64,000 nt of DNA from the NCBI GenBank assembly GCA_965247225.1, contig CBDFGT010000029.1, positions 186,001 through 250,000 on the forward strand, written 5' to 3'. Shown piece after piece: positions 17,962-25,893 of this stretch. Positions within the stretch are counted from its first letter, which is position 1; the number at the start of each line of letters is the position of its first letter. The notes beneath the pieces were generated by a model, which ran no database searches, was not told the DNA's origin, and was given only the letters and a program-made list of their open reading frames with translations. Position numbers and translations under genes: made by a program. This DNA is from CBDFGT01 sp965247225 (GTDB lineage: Bacteria > Pseudomonadota > Alphaproteobacteria > Rhizobiales > Rhizobiaceae).

Positions 17962-19563
17962 TTATTCGACAGACAGGAACTTTGTCAGGTGCTCGTTGAC
18001 AGCATTCATCTCGAAGCCCTTGACCTTCCTGTTCACCAGCCAGAGGTTGGCTGTGTTCATCAAGGGAGCAATGGCATAGTCTGACAGCATGATGCTTTCG
18101 GCTTCATTCAGAATGGCCATACGCTTTGCAGGGTCGGTTTCGGCATAGGATGCCTTCATCAGCGCGTCATATTTTTCGTTGGTCCAATGGCCGTAGTTGA
18201 AGGCCGTATTGGTGGAAACCAGAAGGTTCAGGAAGTTTTCAGGGTCGGCATAGTCGGCGGCCCAGCCGGCGCGGGCCACATCGAAATCGCCGCCTTCCTT
18301 GAGGTAGGCATAGTGCGCCTTCACGTCGAGGTTCTGTGTCGTGACGTCCACGCCCAGGGCCTTCCAGTTATCGGCAACGGCAATGGCAACCTTCTTGTGA
18401 TTCTCGTTTGTGTTGTAGCGGATATCGATTTTCAGCGGTTTGCCACCTTCGCCATAGCCTGCTTCTTTCAAAAGTGCCTTGGCTGCATCTTCACGGTCCA
18501 GCTGGTCCATGGAGGCAATGTCAACCTTCGGCATTGTATAGCCTTCCATGCCATCCGGCACCAGGTTGTAGGTTGGCAGCTGGGTGCCGCCGTAAATCTT
18601 TTCGGCCAGGAAGTCGCGGTCGGCTGCCATGGACAGGGCCTTGCGTACGCGCACGTCGCTGAAGGGTTCCTTGCGCGTATCAAACACGTAGTAATAGGTG
18701 GACAGTGCCGGAGCCGCCAGAACCTGGTCCGCGCCCAGCTTTCCGGTCAGAAATGCCTTCTGGTCGGCCTGGTACTGATAGACGATATCCAGTTCGCCGG
18801 TCTCGAACATGCGTTCGGTCGCAGACTGGTCTTCGGACGGATTGTAGATCACCTTGTCGATCTTCACATTGGCCGCATCCCAGTAATTCGGGTTCTTGAC
18901 GGCTGTAATGTGATCGTTCGCCACATATTCGGTCAGCATGTAAGCGCCATTGGTGACCATGTTGCCTGGCTTGGTGAAGTCCTTGCCGAATTTTTCAACA
19001 TTGGCCTTGTTGACCGGAATGGCGGTGTAATGGGTCATCAGCTGCAGGAAATAGGGTGTTGGCTGCGCCAGCGTGATTTCCAGTGTCTTGTCGTCCACGG
19101 CCTTCAGGCCCAGGTCTTCCGCCTTGCCCCTGGAGGTGTTGAAGGCTTCGGCACCCTTGATCGGGTAAAGAATGTTGGCATAACCGGCAGCGGTGGCCGG
19201 ATCCAGCACACGGGTCATGGAATAGACGAAATCCTCGGCTGTTACAGGCGAACCATCCGACCATTTGGCGTTGCTGCGGATCTTGAACGTGTAAACCGTG
19301 CCATCAGGGGAAACTGTCCAGCTTTCAGCCGTTCCGGGGATAACCTTGCCTGCCGGATCATAGATTGTCAGGCCTTCTGACAGGTCGCGTACCACAAAGC
19401 CTTCAATATCAATGGAAATCTGGGCCTGGTCGAGCGTCTGCGGCTCGCCGCCATTGCCACGCCTGAGGACCGTTTCTGCCATGGCCGGAAATGCCAGGGC
19501 TGCAAGGATTGTTCCTGCAAGGGCTGTGCTGCACAGCGATTTGAAGATGTTTCTGGCCGCCAT
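17962..19563 (-). CDS. oppA: Oligopeptide ABC transporter substrate-binding protein OppA
   Basis: 533 residues from ATG 19563, with GGAG 7 bases upstream. A signal peptide (SLCSTALAGTILAALAFPAMA) ends near residue 30. The mature protein begins with ETVLRRGNGGEPQTLDQAQ, the standard SBP family 5 start, and contains the family block WTVSPDGTVYTFKIRSNAKWSDGSPVTAEDFVYS. It binds oligopeptides in the periplasm and delivers them to OppBC. Being upstream of MFS-ROK-cutC and facing the NagA operon suggests that peptides from peptidoglycan or chitin-protein material may be relevant substrates; that is inference. Confidence 0.92.
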   Translation of the reverse strand: MAARNIFKSLCSTALAGTILAALAFPAMAETVLRRGNGGEPQTLDQAQISIDIEGFVVRDLSEGLTIYDPAGKVIPGTAESWTVSPDGTVYTFKIRSNAKWSDGSPVTAEDFVYSMTRVLDPATAAGYANILYPIKGAEAFNTSRGKAEDLGLKAVDDKTLEITLAQPTPYFLQLMTHYTAIPVNKANVEKFGKDFTKPGNMVTNGAYMLTEYVANDHITAVKNPNYWDAANVKIDKVIYNPSEDQSATERMFETGELDIVYQYQADQKAFLTGKLGADQVLAAPALSTYYYVFDTRKEPFSDVRVRKALSMAADRDFLAEKIYGGTQLPTYNLVPDGMEGYTMPKVDIASMDQLDREDAAKALLKEAGYGEGGKPLKIDIRYNTNENHKKVAIAVADNWKALGVDVTTQNLDVKAHYAYLKEGGDFDVARAGWAADYADPENFLNLLVSTNTAFNYGHWTNEKYDALMKASYAETDPAKRMAILNEAESIMLSDYAIAPLMNTANLWLVNRKVKGFEMNAVNEHLTKFLSVE

Positions 19564-19608
19564 TATCGTTCTCCGTCTGTTATTGAATTTTGTTGTCATC
19601 AGCGTGTT

Positions 19609-19625
19609 AACCTGAATTTCAGGTT
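19609..19625. promoter_or_regulatory. 17-bp near-perfect palindrome upstream of oppA
   Basis: AACCTGAA-T-TTCAGGTT has two perfect 8-base arms around one central base. It lies 46 bases upstream of the oppA ATG, between oppA and the divergent isomerase-like gene. The size and symmetry fit a homodimeric repressor site. The arms are too short and lack a T-run for a terminator. Confidence 0.55.
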
Positions 19626-19807
19626 CAAGATTAGAGTCTTGCGCAGCAATTGCAACACGAAAATCTTCGCCCTGTGCGCATTGCGCCGCCAGAATTCCGG
19701 TGTGATGTAAAATTCATCAAAATTTTGCAGGTCTGTCACAGTCCCGGCCTAAAGGGAGGACGCACATGTCCCCAGGGGATTCTCCCTTTCAGTTTCGAGG
19801 AATTTCT

Positions 19808-20629
19808 ATGTCCAAAACCCTTCCCGTTGTCGGCGCGGCGCTGACGATCAAAAGCATTGACGCGCATTTGCCATGGCTGATGGAGCGTCAGCGCGACCTG
19901 GAAATCCAGGATTTTCATATGGCTGATCTTCTCGACGGCGACTGGCAGTCTGTTGCCGATGCCTGGCTGACCAGGCTCGACGGCTATGAAGGCCGCATGG
20001 GCATTCATGGTCCATTCTGGGGCCTGCCAACAGCCTCCATCGACAAGGAAATCCAGAAAGTGGTGTCGCGCAGGATGCTGCAGGGTCTTGACGTGGCTGA
20101 AAGGCTGGGTGCTACCCATATGGTTGTCCATAGTCCATATACAACCTGGGACTACAATCACCGTGCGGCCTATCCGACGGATTATTCGATGATCACCGAG
20201 GCCACACACGCAACGCTTTCTGCGGCTGTCAGGCGGGCTGAAGATATCGGTTGTACCCTGGTGATCGAGAATATCGAAGATGTGGACCCTATGGTGCGGG
20301 TGGCACTTGCCAGGTCTTTCAACAGTGAAGCCGTCAAAGTGTCGATTGATACCGGTCATGCGCAATATGCCCATGGTTCCACCGGTGCGCCGCCGGTGGA
20401 CTATTATGTGATTGCTGCGGGTGAAAATCTTGCCCATGTGCATTTGCAGGATGCGGACGGGCATGCCGACCGCCACTGGCAGCTCGGTACCGGCAATATT
20501 CTCTGGCATTCTGTGTTTGCCGCACTGGCGGACCTGACCGTAAAACCACGGTTGATCATCGAATTGCGTCATCATGCCGATGTCATTCCATCGCAGCAAT
20601 ATCTCACCAGCCTTGGTCTTGCCGAATAA
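19808..20629 (+). CDS. Sugar phosphate isomerase/epimerase family protein (AP endonuclease 2-type TIM barrel)
   Basis: 273 residues from ATG 19808, with GAGG about 8 bases upstream. Metal-ligand-like positions typical of this TIM-barrel family are seen in VIENIED (Glu), SIDTGHAQ (Asp/His), HVHLQDADGH and IIELRHH (Glu). Members isomerise or epimerise keto sugars, inositol derivatives or related compounds, usually with a divalent metal. No signal peptide. It stands alone and is divergent from oppA, sharing a 244-base intergenic region that holds a clear palindrome. The substrate is unknown. Confidence 0.82.
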   Translation: MSKTLPVVGAALTIKSIDAHLPWLMERQRDLEIQDFHMADLLDGDWQSVADAWLTRLDGYEGRMGIHGPFWGLPTASIDKEIQKVVSRRMLQGLDVAERLGATHMVVHSPYTTWDYNHRAAYPTDYSMITEATHATLSAAVRRAEDIGCTLVIENIEDVDPMVRVALARSFNSEAVKVSIDTGHAQYAHGSTGAPPVDYYVIAAGENLAHVHLQDADGHADRHWQLGTGNILWHSVFAALADLTVKPRLIIELRHHADVIPSQQYLTSLGLAE

Positions 20630-20655
20630 GTCCCGGCATTGTCCCGCGCTGTTTC

Positions 20656-20689
20656 AGCCCCTTGCACATGCTCTCTGCAAGGGGCTTTT
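20656..20689 (+). terminator. Intrinsic terminator after the isomerase-like gene
   Basis: An 11-bp perfect stem (AGCCCCTTGCA / TGCAAGGGGCT) with a 9-base loop is followed by a short T-run. It starts 27 bases after the stop at 20629 and lies before the convergent chemoreceptor gene. Confidence 0.9.
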
Positions 20690-20760
20690 CCGTGTCTTTT
20701 GCTTTCCGGTCGAGGCTTTCCTGTGGGGGCTTCAAGGTCACGGCTGAGGCCGTGATCGCT

Positions 20761-22254
20761 TCAAATCGCAACTGCAAGCCGCAAGCCGCCCCAGTGGCGG
20801 TTGCCAACAAAGATCGGCGCGGAAATATCTTTCATCAGCACAAAGTTTCCGCCGCCCATATCGCGCCGGTAGGTCTGAACCAGAAAGGGTTCGGTGTTGC
20901 GGCCCGCTGCCAGGCCGACGCGATCATCAAAGATGCGACGGTTGCGGGCATTTGCGGTATTCCAGACGACATCACCAGGCTTCTGGCTTTGCGAAAATTT
21001 CGTGTTGTGGGTCGGCAGATAGCCCTGGGGTGTAATGGCTGCACAGAAAACAATCCGGCTGTCAGACCGGACAACGGCTTCCTGCACCTTGGGAAACAGG
21101 TGGTCCGTTATGGGTGTAAAGGATGCCATATACTGGACCGGATTGGATCCCGGAATGGTTTGCAGTCTCTTGTCAAACAGGGCAGACATTTCAATCTGTC
21201 CTGTATCGACGGCATTTTGCAAATGGGCAGACAGGTCAGATGCCGCTGTGCAGACCTTTTCGATCCAGATGCTGTCTTCCGTTTCCACGCCGGTGCTGGC
21301 GGTAGACTGGATCATTTTTTCAGACAGGGAAACGATACCGTCCAGTTGCGTGGTGGCGTTTTGCAGGGCCTTATGGGCATTGACCACCTCATCCGACATT
21401 CCGTCCAGTGTGGAGATCAGGCGCGGATATTTCTCTTCAATTATCGTGGTTGCGGCAGACACTTCCGAAGCGCTGGTCAGGATCGCGTTGATAACAAGGT
21501 TCATCTGTTCAAAGGAACCCAGCGTTTCTTCTGTCCGTGTCTTGACGGTGCGGGCACTGCCGCTGATCTCGTCTCCGGACAGGATCAACTGCCTGATGCC
21601 CTCCAGTATGACCCTGAGCATATTCTGGATGGCGGACGTGGAGCCGGATGTCTGAATGGACAAAGCCCGGATTTCGGCAGCAACGACGGCAAAGCCCTTG
21701 CCAGCCTCACCGGCCCTTGCGGCCTCAATGGCGGCATTCAGGGCCAGAAGATTTGTCTGTCTGGCGATCAGGCCGATTTCATCGGTGATTTTCTCCACCT
21801 GTGTCAGAGATTTGGAAAACCTGTCAATTTCCGCCGTAATACGGTTTGCAGAAGAGACCATGGTATCGATCTCATGGCTCGAACTTTCCACCAGACGGTT
21901 GGTGTCCTCCAGAACCGTGTGGGCATTCTCGCAGGACGCTTCTGTCTTGCGCAAGGCGCTGACCACGATCTGGTTGGTGGCAGCGGTTTCACCGGCGGTT
22001 CTGGAAACGTCTGCAAACATGGTGACATGGCGGGCAGACATGGCGGTCACCGTCTGGACCGCGCCTGCAATTTCGATGATATCAATGCCGAGGCGCGAGG
22101 CGTCCCTTGCGATTTGACTGACGGACTCGCGCAGGTGCATAGTCCCGGTGTTGTTGTCTCCAGGATCAGGTTCAAGGTTTCCTGCCTGCTGCAACCCGGT
22201 ATCGTGTCTGCCCTTTTCAGCCATTTGATAATGAAATTGTGTTCCTGACTGCAC
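20761..22254 (-). CDS. Soluble methyl-accepting chemotaxis protein with C-terminal sensor domain
   Basis: 497 residues from GTG 22254, with GGAGG 5 bases upstream. No membrane segment is predicted by eye. The receptor signalling hairpin tip (IGLIARQTNLLALNAAIEAARAGEAGKGFAVVAAEI) is near residues 165-200, in the N-terminal half. A ~150-residue C-terminal domain follows with GYLPTHN, WNTANARNRRIFDDR and RRDMGGGNFVLMKDISAPI. This reversed order (signal first, sensor last) is known in alphaproteobacterial receptors. It should sense a cytoplasmic signal and act on CheA through arrays. Confidence 0.9.
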   Translation of the reverse strand: MQSGTQFHYQMAEKGRHDTGLQQAGNLEPDPGDNNTGTMHLRESVSQIARDASRLGIDIIEIAGAVQTVTAMSARHVTMFADVSRTAGETAATNQIVVSALRKTEASCENAHTVLEDTNRLVESSSHEIDTMVSSANRITAEIDRFSKSLTQVEKITDEIGLIARQTNLLALNAAIEAARAGEAGKGFAVVAAEIRALSIQTSGSTSAIQNMLRVILEGIRQLILSGDEISGSARTVKTRTEETLGSFEQMNLVINAILTSASEVSAATTIIEEKYPRLISTLDGMSDEVVNAHKALQNATTQLDGIVSLSEKMIQSTASTGVETEDSIWIEKVCTAASDLSAHLQNAVDTGQIEMSALFDKRLQTIPGSNPVQYMASFTPITDHLFPKVQEAVVRSDSRIVFCAAITPQGYLPTHNTKFSQSQKPGDVVWNTANARNRRIFDDRVGLAAGRNTEPFLVQTYRRDMGGGNFVLMKDISAPIFVGNRHWGGLRLAVAI

Positions 22255-22617
22255 GCAGACCTCCGCTCCTCTATATTGAGTAAAACTAATTTAGTGACAT
22301 ATGGTTAAATTACACTTTACGGGTGTGGAGGGCGTGTTCAAACTTACTGAGGTTCAAAGTTTACGAATTGCGCCCATTGACAGTCGCATTCCTGTCCCAC
22401 ATCGCGCAAGCACAATACAGCGCGTCGCGATCTCATGGTCGCACTTTAACAGAAGATACCGGTCAAACCAAAGAGCCCGGCGAGCCGCTGTTGAAGTTTT
22501 GCTTTTATAGATAAAAGACGATGACATCGCTCCGGACTTGTGCTTGATTGCACGCGCTCAATCAAAGCCGAAGCTTTCCGCTGCGGTGCCTGCTGATGAA
22601 AACGGGAGAAAATATCT
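22255..22617. other. 363-base divergent intergenic region (chemoreceptor / fucU)
   Basis: No convincing gene is seen. The part near the receptor gene is AT-rich. Near fucU there is an inverted repeat TTGATTG (22544-22550) and CAATCAA (22559-22565), 8 bases apart, ~53 bases before the fucU ATG, which could be an operator. Short frames here have no ribosome site or family features. Confidence 0.5.
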
Positions 22618-23070
22618 ATGCTGAAAGGTCTGTCGCCGGTGTTGAACGCTGATGTTTTGCATGCCTTGAAATCCATGGGGCACGGGGACCGGCTGGTGAT
22701 TTCGGACACGAATTTTCCGGCCGACTCGGTTGCAAGGGAGACACGGCTCGGAAAGCTCCTGCGGATGGATAATACAACATCCGCGCAGGCTATCGAGGCT
22801 ATCCTGTCTGTGATGCCGCTTGATACATTTATCGATGATGCCGTAGCACGCATGGAAATCGTTGGCGATGCCGTCACAATTCCGGCTGTGCAATCCGAGG
22901 TTCAGGCGGTTATCGATGCAGCAGAAGGCAAGTCCTGGCCGATGGTGCCGGTGGAGCGCTATGCGTTTTACGAGCGTGCCAAACAATCCTATTGTGTGAT
23001 CCAGACTGGCGAACGCCGGTTTTACGGCTGCTTCACCCTGACAAAGGGTGTCATTCCGCCAGAGGCGTGA
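22618..23070 (+). CDS. fucU: RbsD/FucU family sugar mutarotase
   Basis: 150 residues, the usual length for FucU. The start MLKGLSPVLNADVLHALKSMGHGD and the DTNFPADS segment match the FucU/RbsD fold, with the conserved His near residue 22. These enzymes interconvert anomers of fucose, ribose or similar sugars, speeding entry into catabolism. GGGAG lies upstream of the ATG. No kinase or isomerase gene for fucose or ribose lies next to it, so the actual sugar is open. An inverted repeat follows the gene. Confidence 0.9.
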   Translation: MLKGLSPVLNADVLHALKSMGHGDRLVISDTNFPADSVARETRLGKLLRMDNTTSAQAIEAILSVMPLDTFIDDAVARMEIVGDAVTIPAVQSEVQAVIDAAEGKSWPMVPVERYAFYERAKQSYCVIQTGERRFYGCFTLTKGVIPPEA

Positions 23071-23106
23071 GACAGCCCTGTTTCTAAAAATGCAACCTAT
23101 ATCGAC

Positions 23107-23137
23107 CTTCGGCAAGTAACAGGTAGATTTGCCGAAG
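23107..23137 (+). terminator. Hairpin after fucU
   Basis: A 9-bp perfect inverted repeat (CTTCGGCAA / TTGCCGAAG) with a 13-base loop lies 36 bases after the fucU stop. It has no strong T-run, so it may be a weak terminator or a processing hairpin. Confidence 0.4.
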
Positions 23138-23159
23138 TCATCCACTGTATATTTATTGC

Positions 23160-24312
23160 CTTACCACCCCATGCTTTTATTGCGTTAAGACACTGTTAAC
23201 CATTCCTTGATTCAACAGTCTTTTACGACAGGAAAGGCTGGATGATGGGAAGTGTTGCGCACTTGGCTGGATGTATCGGGGTGGATTTGGCGGAGCTTTT
23301 TCCGGCAATGTACAAGAATCCCCGCGAGAAATTGGCGATCATGGTTGCCAGCGTTGTTGAGACGCGCAGTTGCAACACCATGGAGCTGGCGGCGCGGTTG
23401 CCGCTTGAAACGGCGCGGGCAGAATCGCGCTATGCCTGGATTGAGCGGTTTTTATCCGCTGGGACGATTGATGACATGGCGGTAATGGAAGTCATGACAA
23501 AGCGTTTATTATCAACGCTTTCGGCACAGAACCAGATATTGGTGATCAGCCTTGACCAGACATCGCTGGATGCAGGCCGCGCCATTGCCATGATGTCAGC
23601 GCGGGTTGGCGAGCGCGCGCTGCCGCTGTTTTGGAGCGTCAAAACCACCAAAGGCAATATAGCCATCAAGGACTATGTGCCGCTTTTGCAGCGGCTCAAA
23701 AATTGCGTACCGGAGGGTGCCGGGGTTTTGGTGCTTGCAGACCGGTTTTTTGGTTCGCCCGAGCTGATTTCGGCCTGTCAAACACATGGATTTCATTACA
23801 GAATTCGCCTGAAAGGCAATCTGACGCTGCTGCATGACGGTGGGGAGCTCAGCGTGGATGACATGGCACGCCTCAATCTTTCTGCGCTGATGGACGCAGA
23901 CCTGTGCAAGAGCAAAACCATCACCAATATCGGCTATGTTCACGACAAAGGCCACAAAGAACCATGGTTCATCGCGATGGATTGTCTGCCGACACGAACA
24001 AAAGTTTTGGATTACGGCTTGCGCTGGAGCATAGAGCCAATGTTTTCCGATTGCAAAACCCGCGGCTTTCGCTTTCAGGACACCCATTTGCAGGTGACCG
24101 CGCGAATCTCTCGCATGATGCTGGTTGTCGCCATTGCGCTCACATGGGCCGTGGCAAATGGGCAAATAATCCAAAAAAAACAAAGCGAAATGGCAGCCTG
24201 AAACAATATGCCTGCTCACTGCTATCCCTGTGCAAACAGGGCCTGAGGGAACTTATAAGATGCGCACAAGCCTGCAAAACACCAGCATCGCTAAAAATCA
24301 TGGGGTGGTAAG
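23160..24312 (+). mobile_element. Complete IS4-family insertion sequence, 1153 bp
   Basis: The outer ends are perfect 14-bp inverted repeats, CTTACCACCCCATG at 23160-23173 and its complement at 24299-24312; similarity continues imperfectly inward for ~10 bases. A perfect 9-bp target duplication flanks it. One intact DDE transposase gene fills most of the element. It inserted between fucU and the carrier-protein operon, 133 bases upstream of the carrier-protein start, and may have changed the promoter of that operon. Confidence 0.95.
23242..24201 (+). CDS. IS4-family DDE transposase
   Basis: 319 residues, uninterrupted. Catalytic Asp candidates are D105 (ISLDQTS) and D167 (LADRFFG). The IS4 signature Y-(2)-R-(3)-E-(6)-K is exactly present as Y258, R261, E265 and K272, with E265 the third catalytic residue. 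It should cut and paste the element by recognising the CTTACCACCCCATG ends. It is shorter than IS4 itself (~440 residues), so it belongs to a compact subgroup. Nothing suggests inactivation. AGGAAAGG lies upstream of ATG 23242, and a second ATG follows at 23245. Confidence 0.95.
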   Translation: MMGSVAHLAGCIGVDLAELFPAMYKNPREKLAIMVASVVETRSCNTMELAARLPLETARAESRYAWIERFLSAGTIDDMAVMEVMTKRLLSTLSAQNQILVISLDQTSLDAGRAIAMMSARVGERALPLFWSVKTTKGNIAIKDYVPLLQRLKNCVPEGAGVLVLADRFFGSPELISACQTHGFHYRIRLKGNLTLLHDGGELSVDDMARLNLSALMDADLCKSKTITNIGYVHDKGHKEPWFIAMDCLPTRTKVLDYGLRWSIEPMFSDCKTRGFRFQDTHLQVTARISRMMLVVAIALTWAVANGQIIQKKQSEMAA

Positions 24313-24445
24313 ATTTATTGCATAGAAATTTTATGTTTCGTTAGCCATTCCACTTAAGCGGATCTTAGCAGGCCTCATCTATAGCTTTTTATACAAATGA
24401 AAGCGGCTTGCCGCACAAGAAGCTGTGAAGAAGAGGGTATAGGCC

Positions 24446-24697
24446 ATGAAAGATAAAATCCGCGATATTCTTGCCAGGTTCGGAGCTTTTCCTGTTGCCA
24501 TCGACCAGGTTGCCGATGATGCAGATCTCTATGCTGCCGGCCTTTCGTCTTTTGCATCCGTGCAACTGATGCTGGCGCTGGAAGATGCGTTTGATGCGGA
24601 ATTTCCAGATTATCTGCTGAACCGCAAATCTTTCTCCAGTATCAATGCCATTACCGAAACAATAACGATCATCCTGAAAGATCGTGAGGCTGCATAA
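24446..24697 (+). CDS. Carrier protein (phosphopantetheine-type), partner of amino acid:CP ligase
   Basis: 83 residues, four-helix acyl-carrier-protein size. The phosphopantetheine site is AAGLSSFASV, with S35 aligning with the serine of the canonical GxDSL motif; the usual Asp before it is Ser. Pockets of Asp/Glu line helix 2 (LALEDAFDAEF). The same operon encodes an amino acid:[carrier protein] ligase, so the thiol is expected to be loaded with an amino acid rather than a fatty acid. The stop overlaps the ATG of the flavoprotein gene (TAATG). GAGGG precedes the ATG. Confidence 0.92.
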   Translation: MKDKIRDILARFGAFPVAIDQVADDADLYAAGLSSFASVQLMLALEDAFDAEFPDYLLNRKSFSSINAITETITIILKDREAA

Positions 24698-25890
24698 TGA
24701 ACGCCCATATCAAAGCAGGAGGCAGGGTCATTGCCGCCAGTCTGGCAGAGCGTACAAAGCGTGTGGCCGCCATTGCCGAACAATTTGCCGATCAGGTGGA
24801 CCGGGAGGGCCGCTTTCCGCAGGAGGCCATCGCTGCCATGAAGGCGGAGCGCCTGCTGGGCATTCAGGTTCCGGTCAAACTGGGCGGTGAAGGGGCCAGC
24901 ATTGCGCAGATCGCTGAAATCTGCTGCCAGCTTGGACAGGCCTGCTCGTCATCGGCCATGATCTTTGCAATGCATCACATCAAGCTTTCCAGTCTTGTGT
25001 CCCATGGTGCGGGCGATGCCTGGCACGAGCAGTTCATGGCCCGGGTGGCCTCTGAACAACTGCTTCTGGGTTCTGCAACAACAGAAGCCGGCATTGGCGG
25101 CAATCTGCGCAATTCCGTCTGTGCCATCGAGGTTGACGGTGCCCTTTGCCGCCTGACCAAAGATGCAACCGTTATCTCCTATGGGCAACAGTCAGATGCC
25201 ATCCTCATCACATCGCGTGCGCACAAGGATGCTGCGCCGGGCGATCAGGTCATGACCGTATTTCTCAAGGGCCAGTACACGCTTGAAAAGACCCACGACT
25301 GGGACACGATGGGCATGCGCGGAACATCATCCGAAGGATTCCTGTTCAAGGCCGAAGCGCCAAAGGAACAGATCCTGCCGCATCCCTTTGCTGAAATTGC
25401 CGCCCAGTCCATGCTGGCGACATGCCACCTGCTCTGGAGTGCGCTGTGGTATGGTATCGCGGTGAATGCCGTGTCGCGTGCACAGGCTTTTGTACGTGCT
25501 GCTGCCCGCGCCAATCCGGGTTCCACGCCTCCAGGTGCCCTGCATGTTGCCGAAGCCTCCAGCCTGTTGCATCTGGTCAAGTCCAATGTGGTTGCCAGTA
25601 TCCAGTCCTATGAGGATGCCCGGCTTGATCCGGACAAACTTTCTTCCATGGCCTTTGCCGTGGCCATGAACAATGTGAAAGTGGCAACCTCGCAAACCAT
25701 TCTCACCATTATCAACCAGGCCATGCTGACCTGTGGAATCATGGGGTACAAGAATGGCACGCCCTACAGCCTTGGCCGCCATTTGCGTGATGCGCATTCG
25801 GCGCAACTGATGATTTCCAATGACCGTATTCTTGGCAACACCTCCAACCTGTTGCTGATCCAGAAACAAGATACAAGCCTGTTGGGGTGA
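24697..25890 (+). CDS. Acyl-CoA dehydrogenase family flavoprotein, probably acting on a carrier-protein thioester
   Basis: 397 residues, full ACAD length. Visible blocks are the N-terminal helical domain (EAIAAMKAERLLGIQVPVKLGGEGAS), the middle FAD-contact region (GSATTEAGIGGN) and the C-terminal helices (AMLTCGIMGYKNGTPYSLGRHLRDAHSAQLMISNDRI). A catalytic Glu could not be assigned by eye. It overlaps the carrier-protein gene by one base and lies 3 bases before the ligase, so its substrate may be an aminoacyl-S-carrier protein. Alpha,beta-dehydrogenation of the bound amino acid is possible, as is a hydroxylase-like role (class D monooxygenase relatives). Confidence 0.88.
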   Translation: MNAHIKAGGRVIAASLAERTKRVAAIAEQFADQVDREGRFPQEAIAAMKAERLLGIQVPVKLGGEGASIAQIAEICCQLGQACSSSAMIFAMHHIKLSSLVSHGAGDAWHEQFMARVASEQLLLGSATTEAGIGGNLRNSVCAIEVDGALCRLTKDATVISYGQQSDAILITSRAHKDAAPGDQVMTVFLKGQYTLEKTHDWDTMGMRGTSSEGFLFKAEAPKEQILPHPFAEIAAQSMLATCHLLWSALWYGIAVNAVSRAQAFVRAAARANPGSTPPGALHVAEASSLLHLVKSNVVASIQSYEDARLDPDKLSSMAFAVAMNNVKVATSQTILTIINQAMLTCGIMGYKNGTPYSLGRHLRDAHSAQLMISNDRILGNTSNLLLIQKQDTSLLG

Positions 25891-25893
25891 ACC

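Larger units (their letters stand above)
23151..24321. repeat. 9-bp target site duplication flanking the IS
   Basis: The sequence ATTTATTGC occurs directly before the left end (23151-23159) and directly after the right end (24313-24321) of the insertion element. A perfect 9-bp direct repeat at both outer borders is the expected scar of transposition and suggests a fairly recent, unrearranged insertion. Confidence 0.93.

Noticed and set aside
18187..19380. Long open frame on the plus strand opposite oppA
   Set aside because: It mirrors a well-supported gene with signal peptide and family motifs; its translation has no recognisable domain and is a codon-usage shadow.
14226..19563. Reading the peptide importer as YejABEF (muropeptide importer)
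   Set aside because: The fused ATPase suggested Yej, but the first permease resembles OppB along its whole length and the binding protein is OppA-like, so Opp is the better call.
20662..22248. 528-codon plus-strand frame opposite the soluble chemoreceptor
   Set aside because: The minus-strand frame encodes an unmistakable receptor signalling domain; the plus-strand product is Gly/His/Cys-rich without family features.
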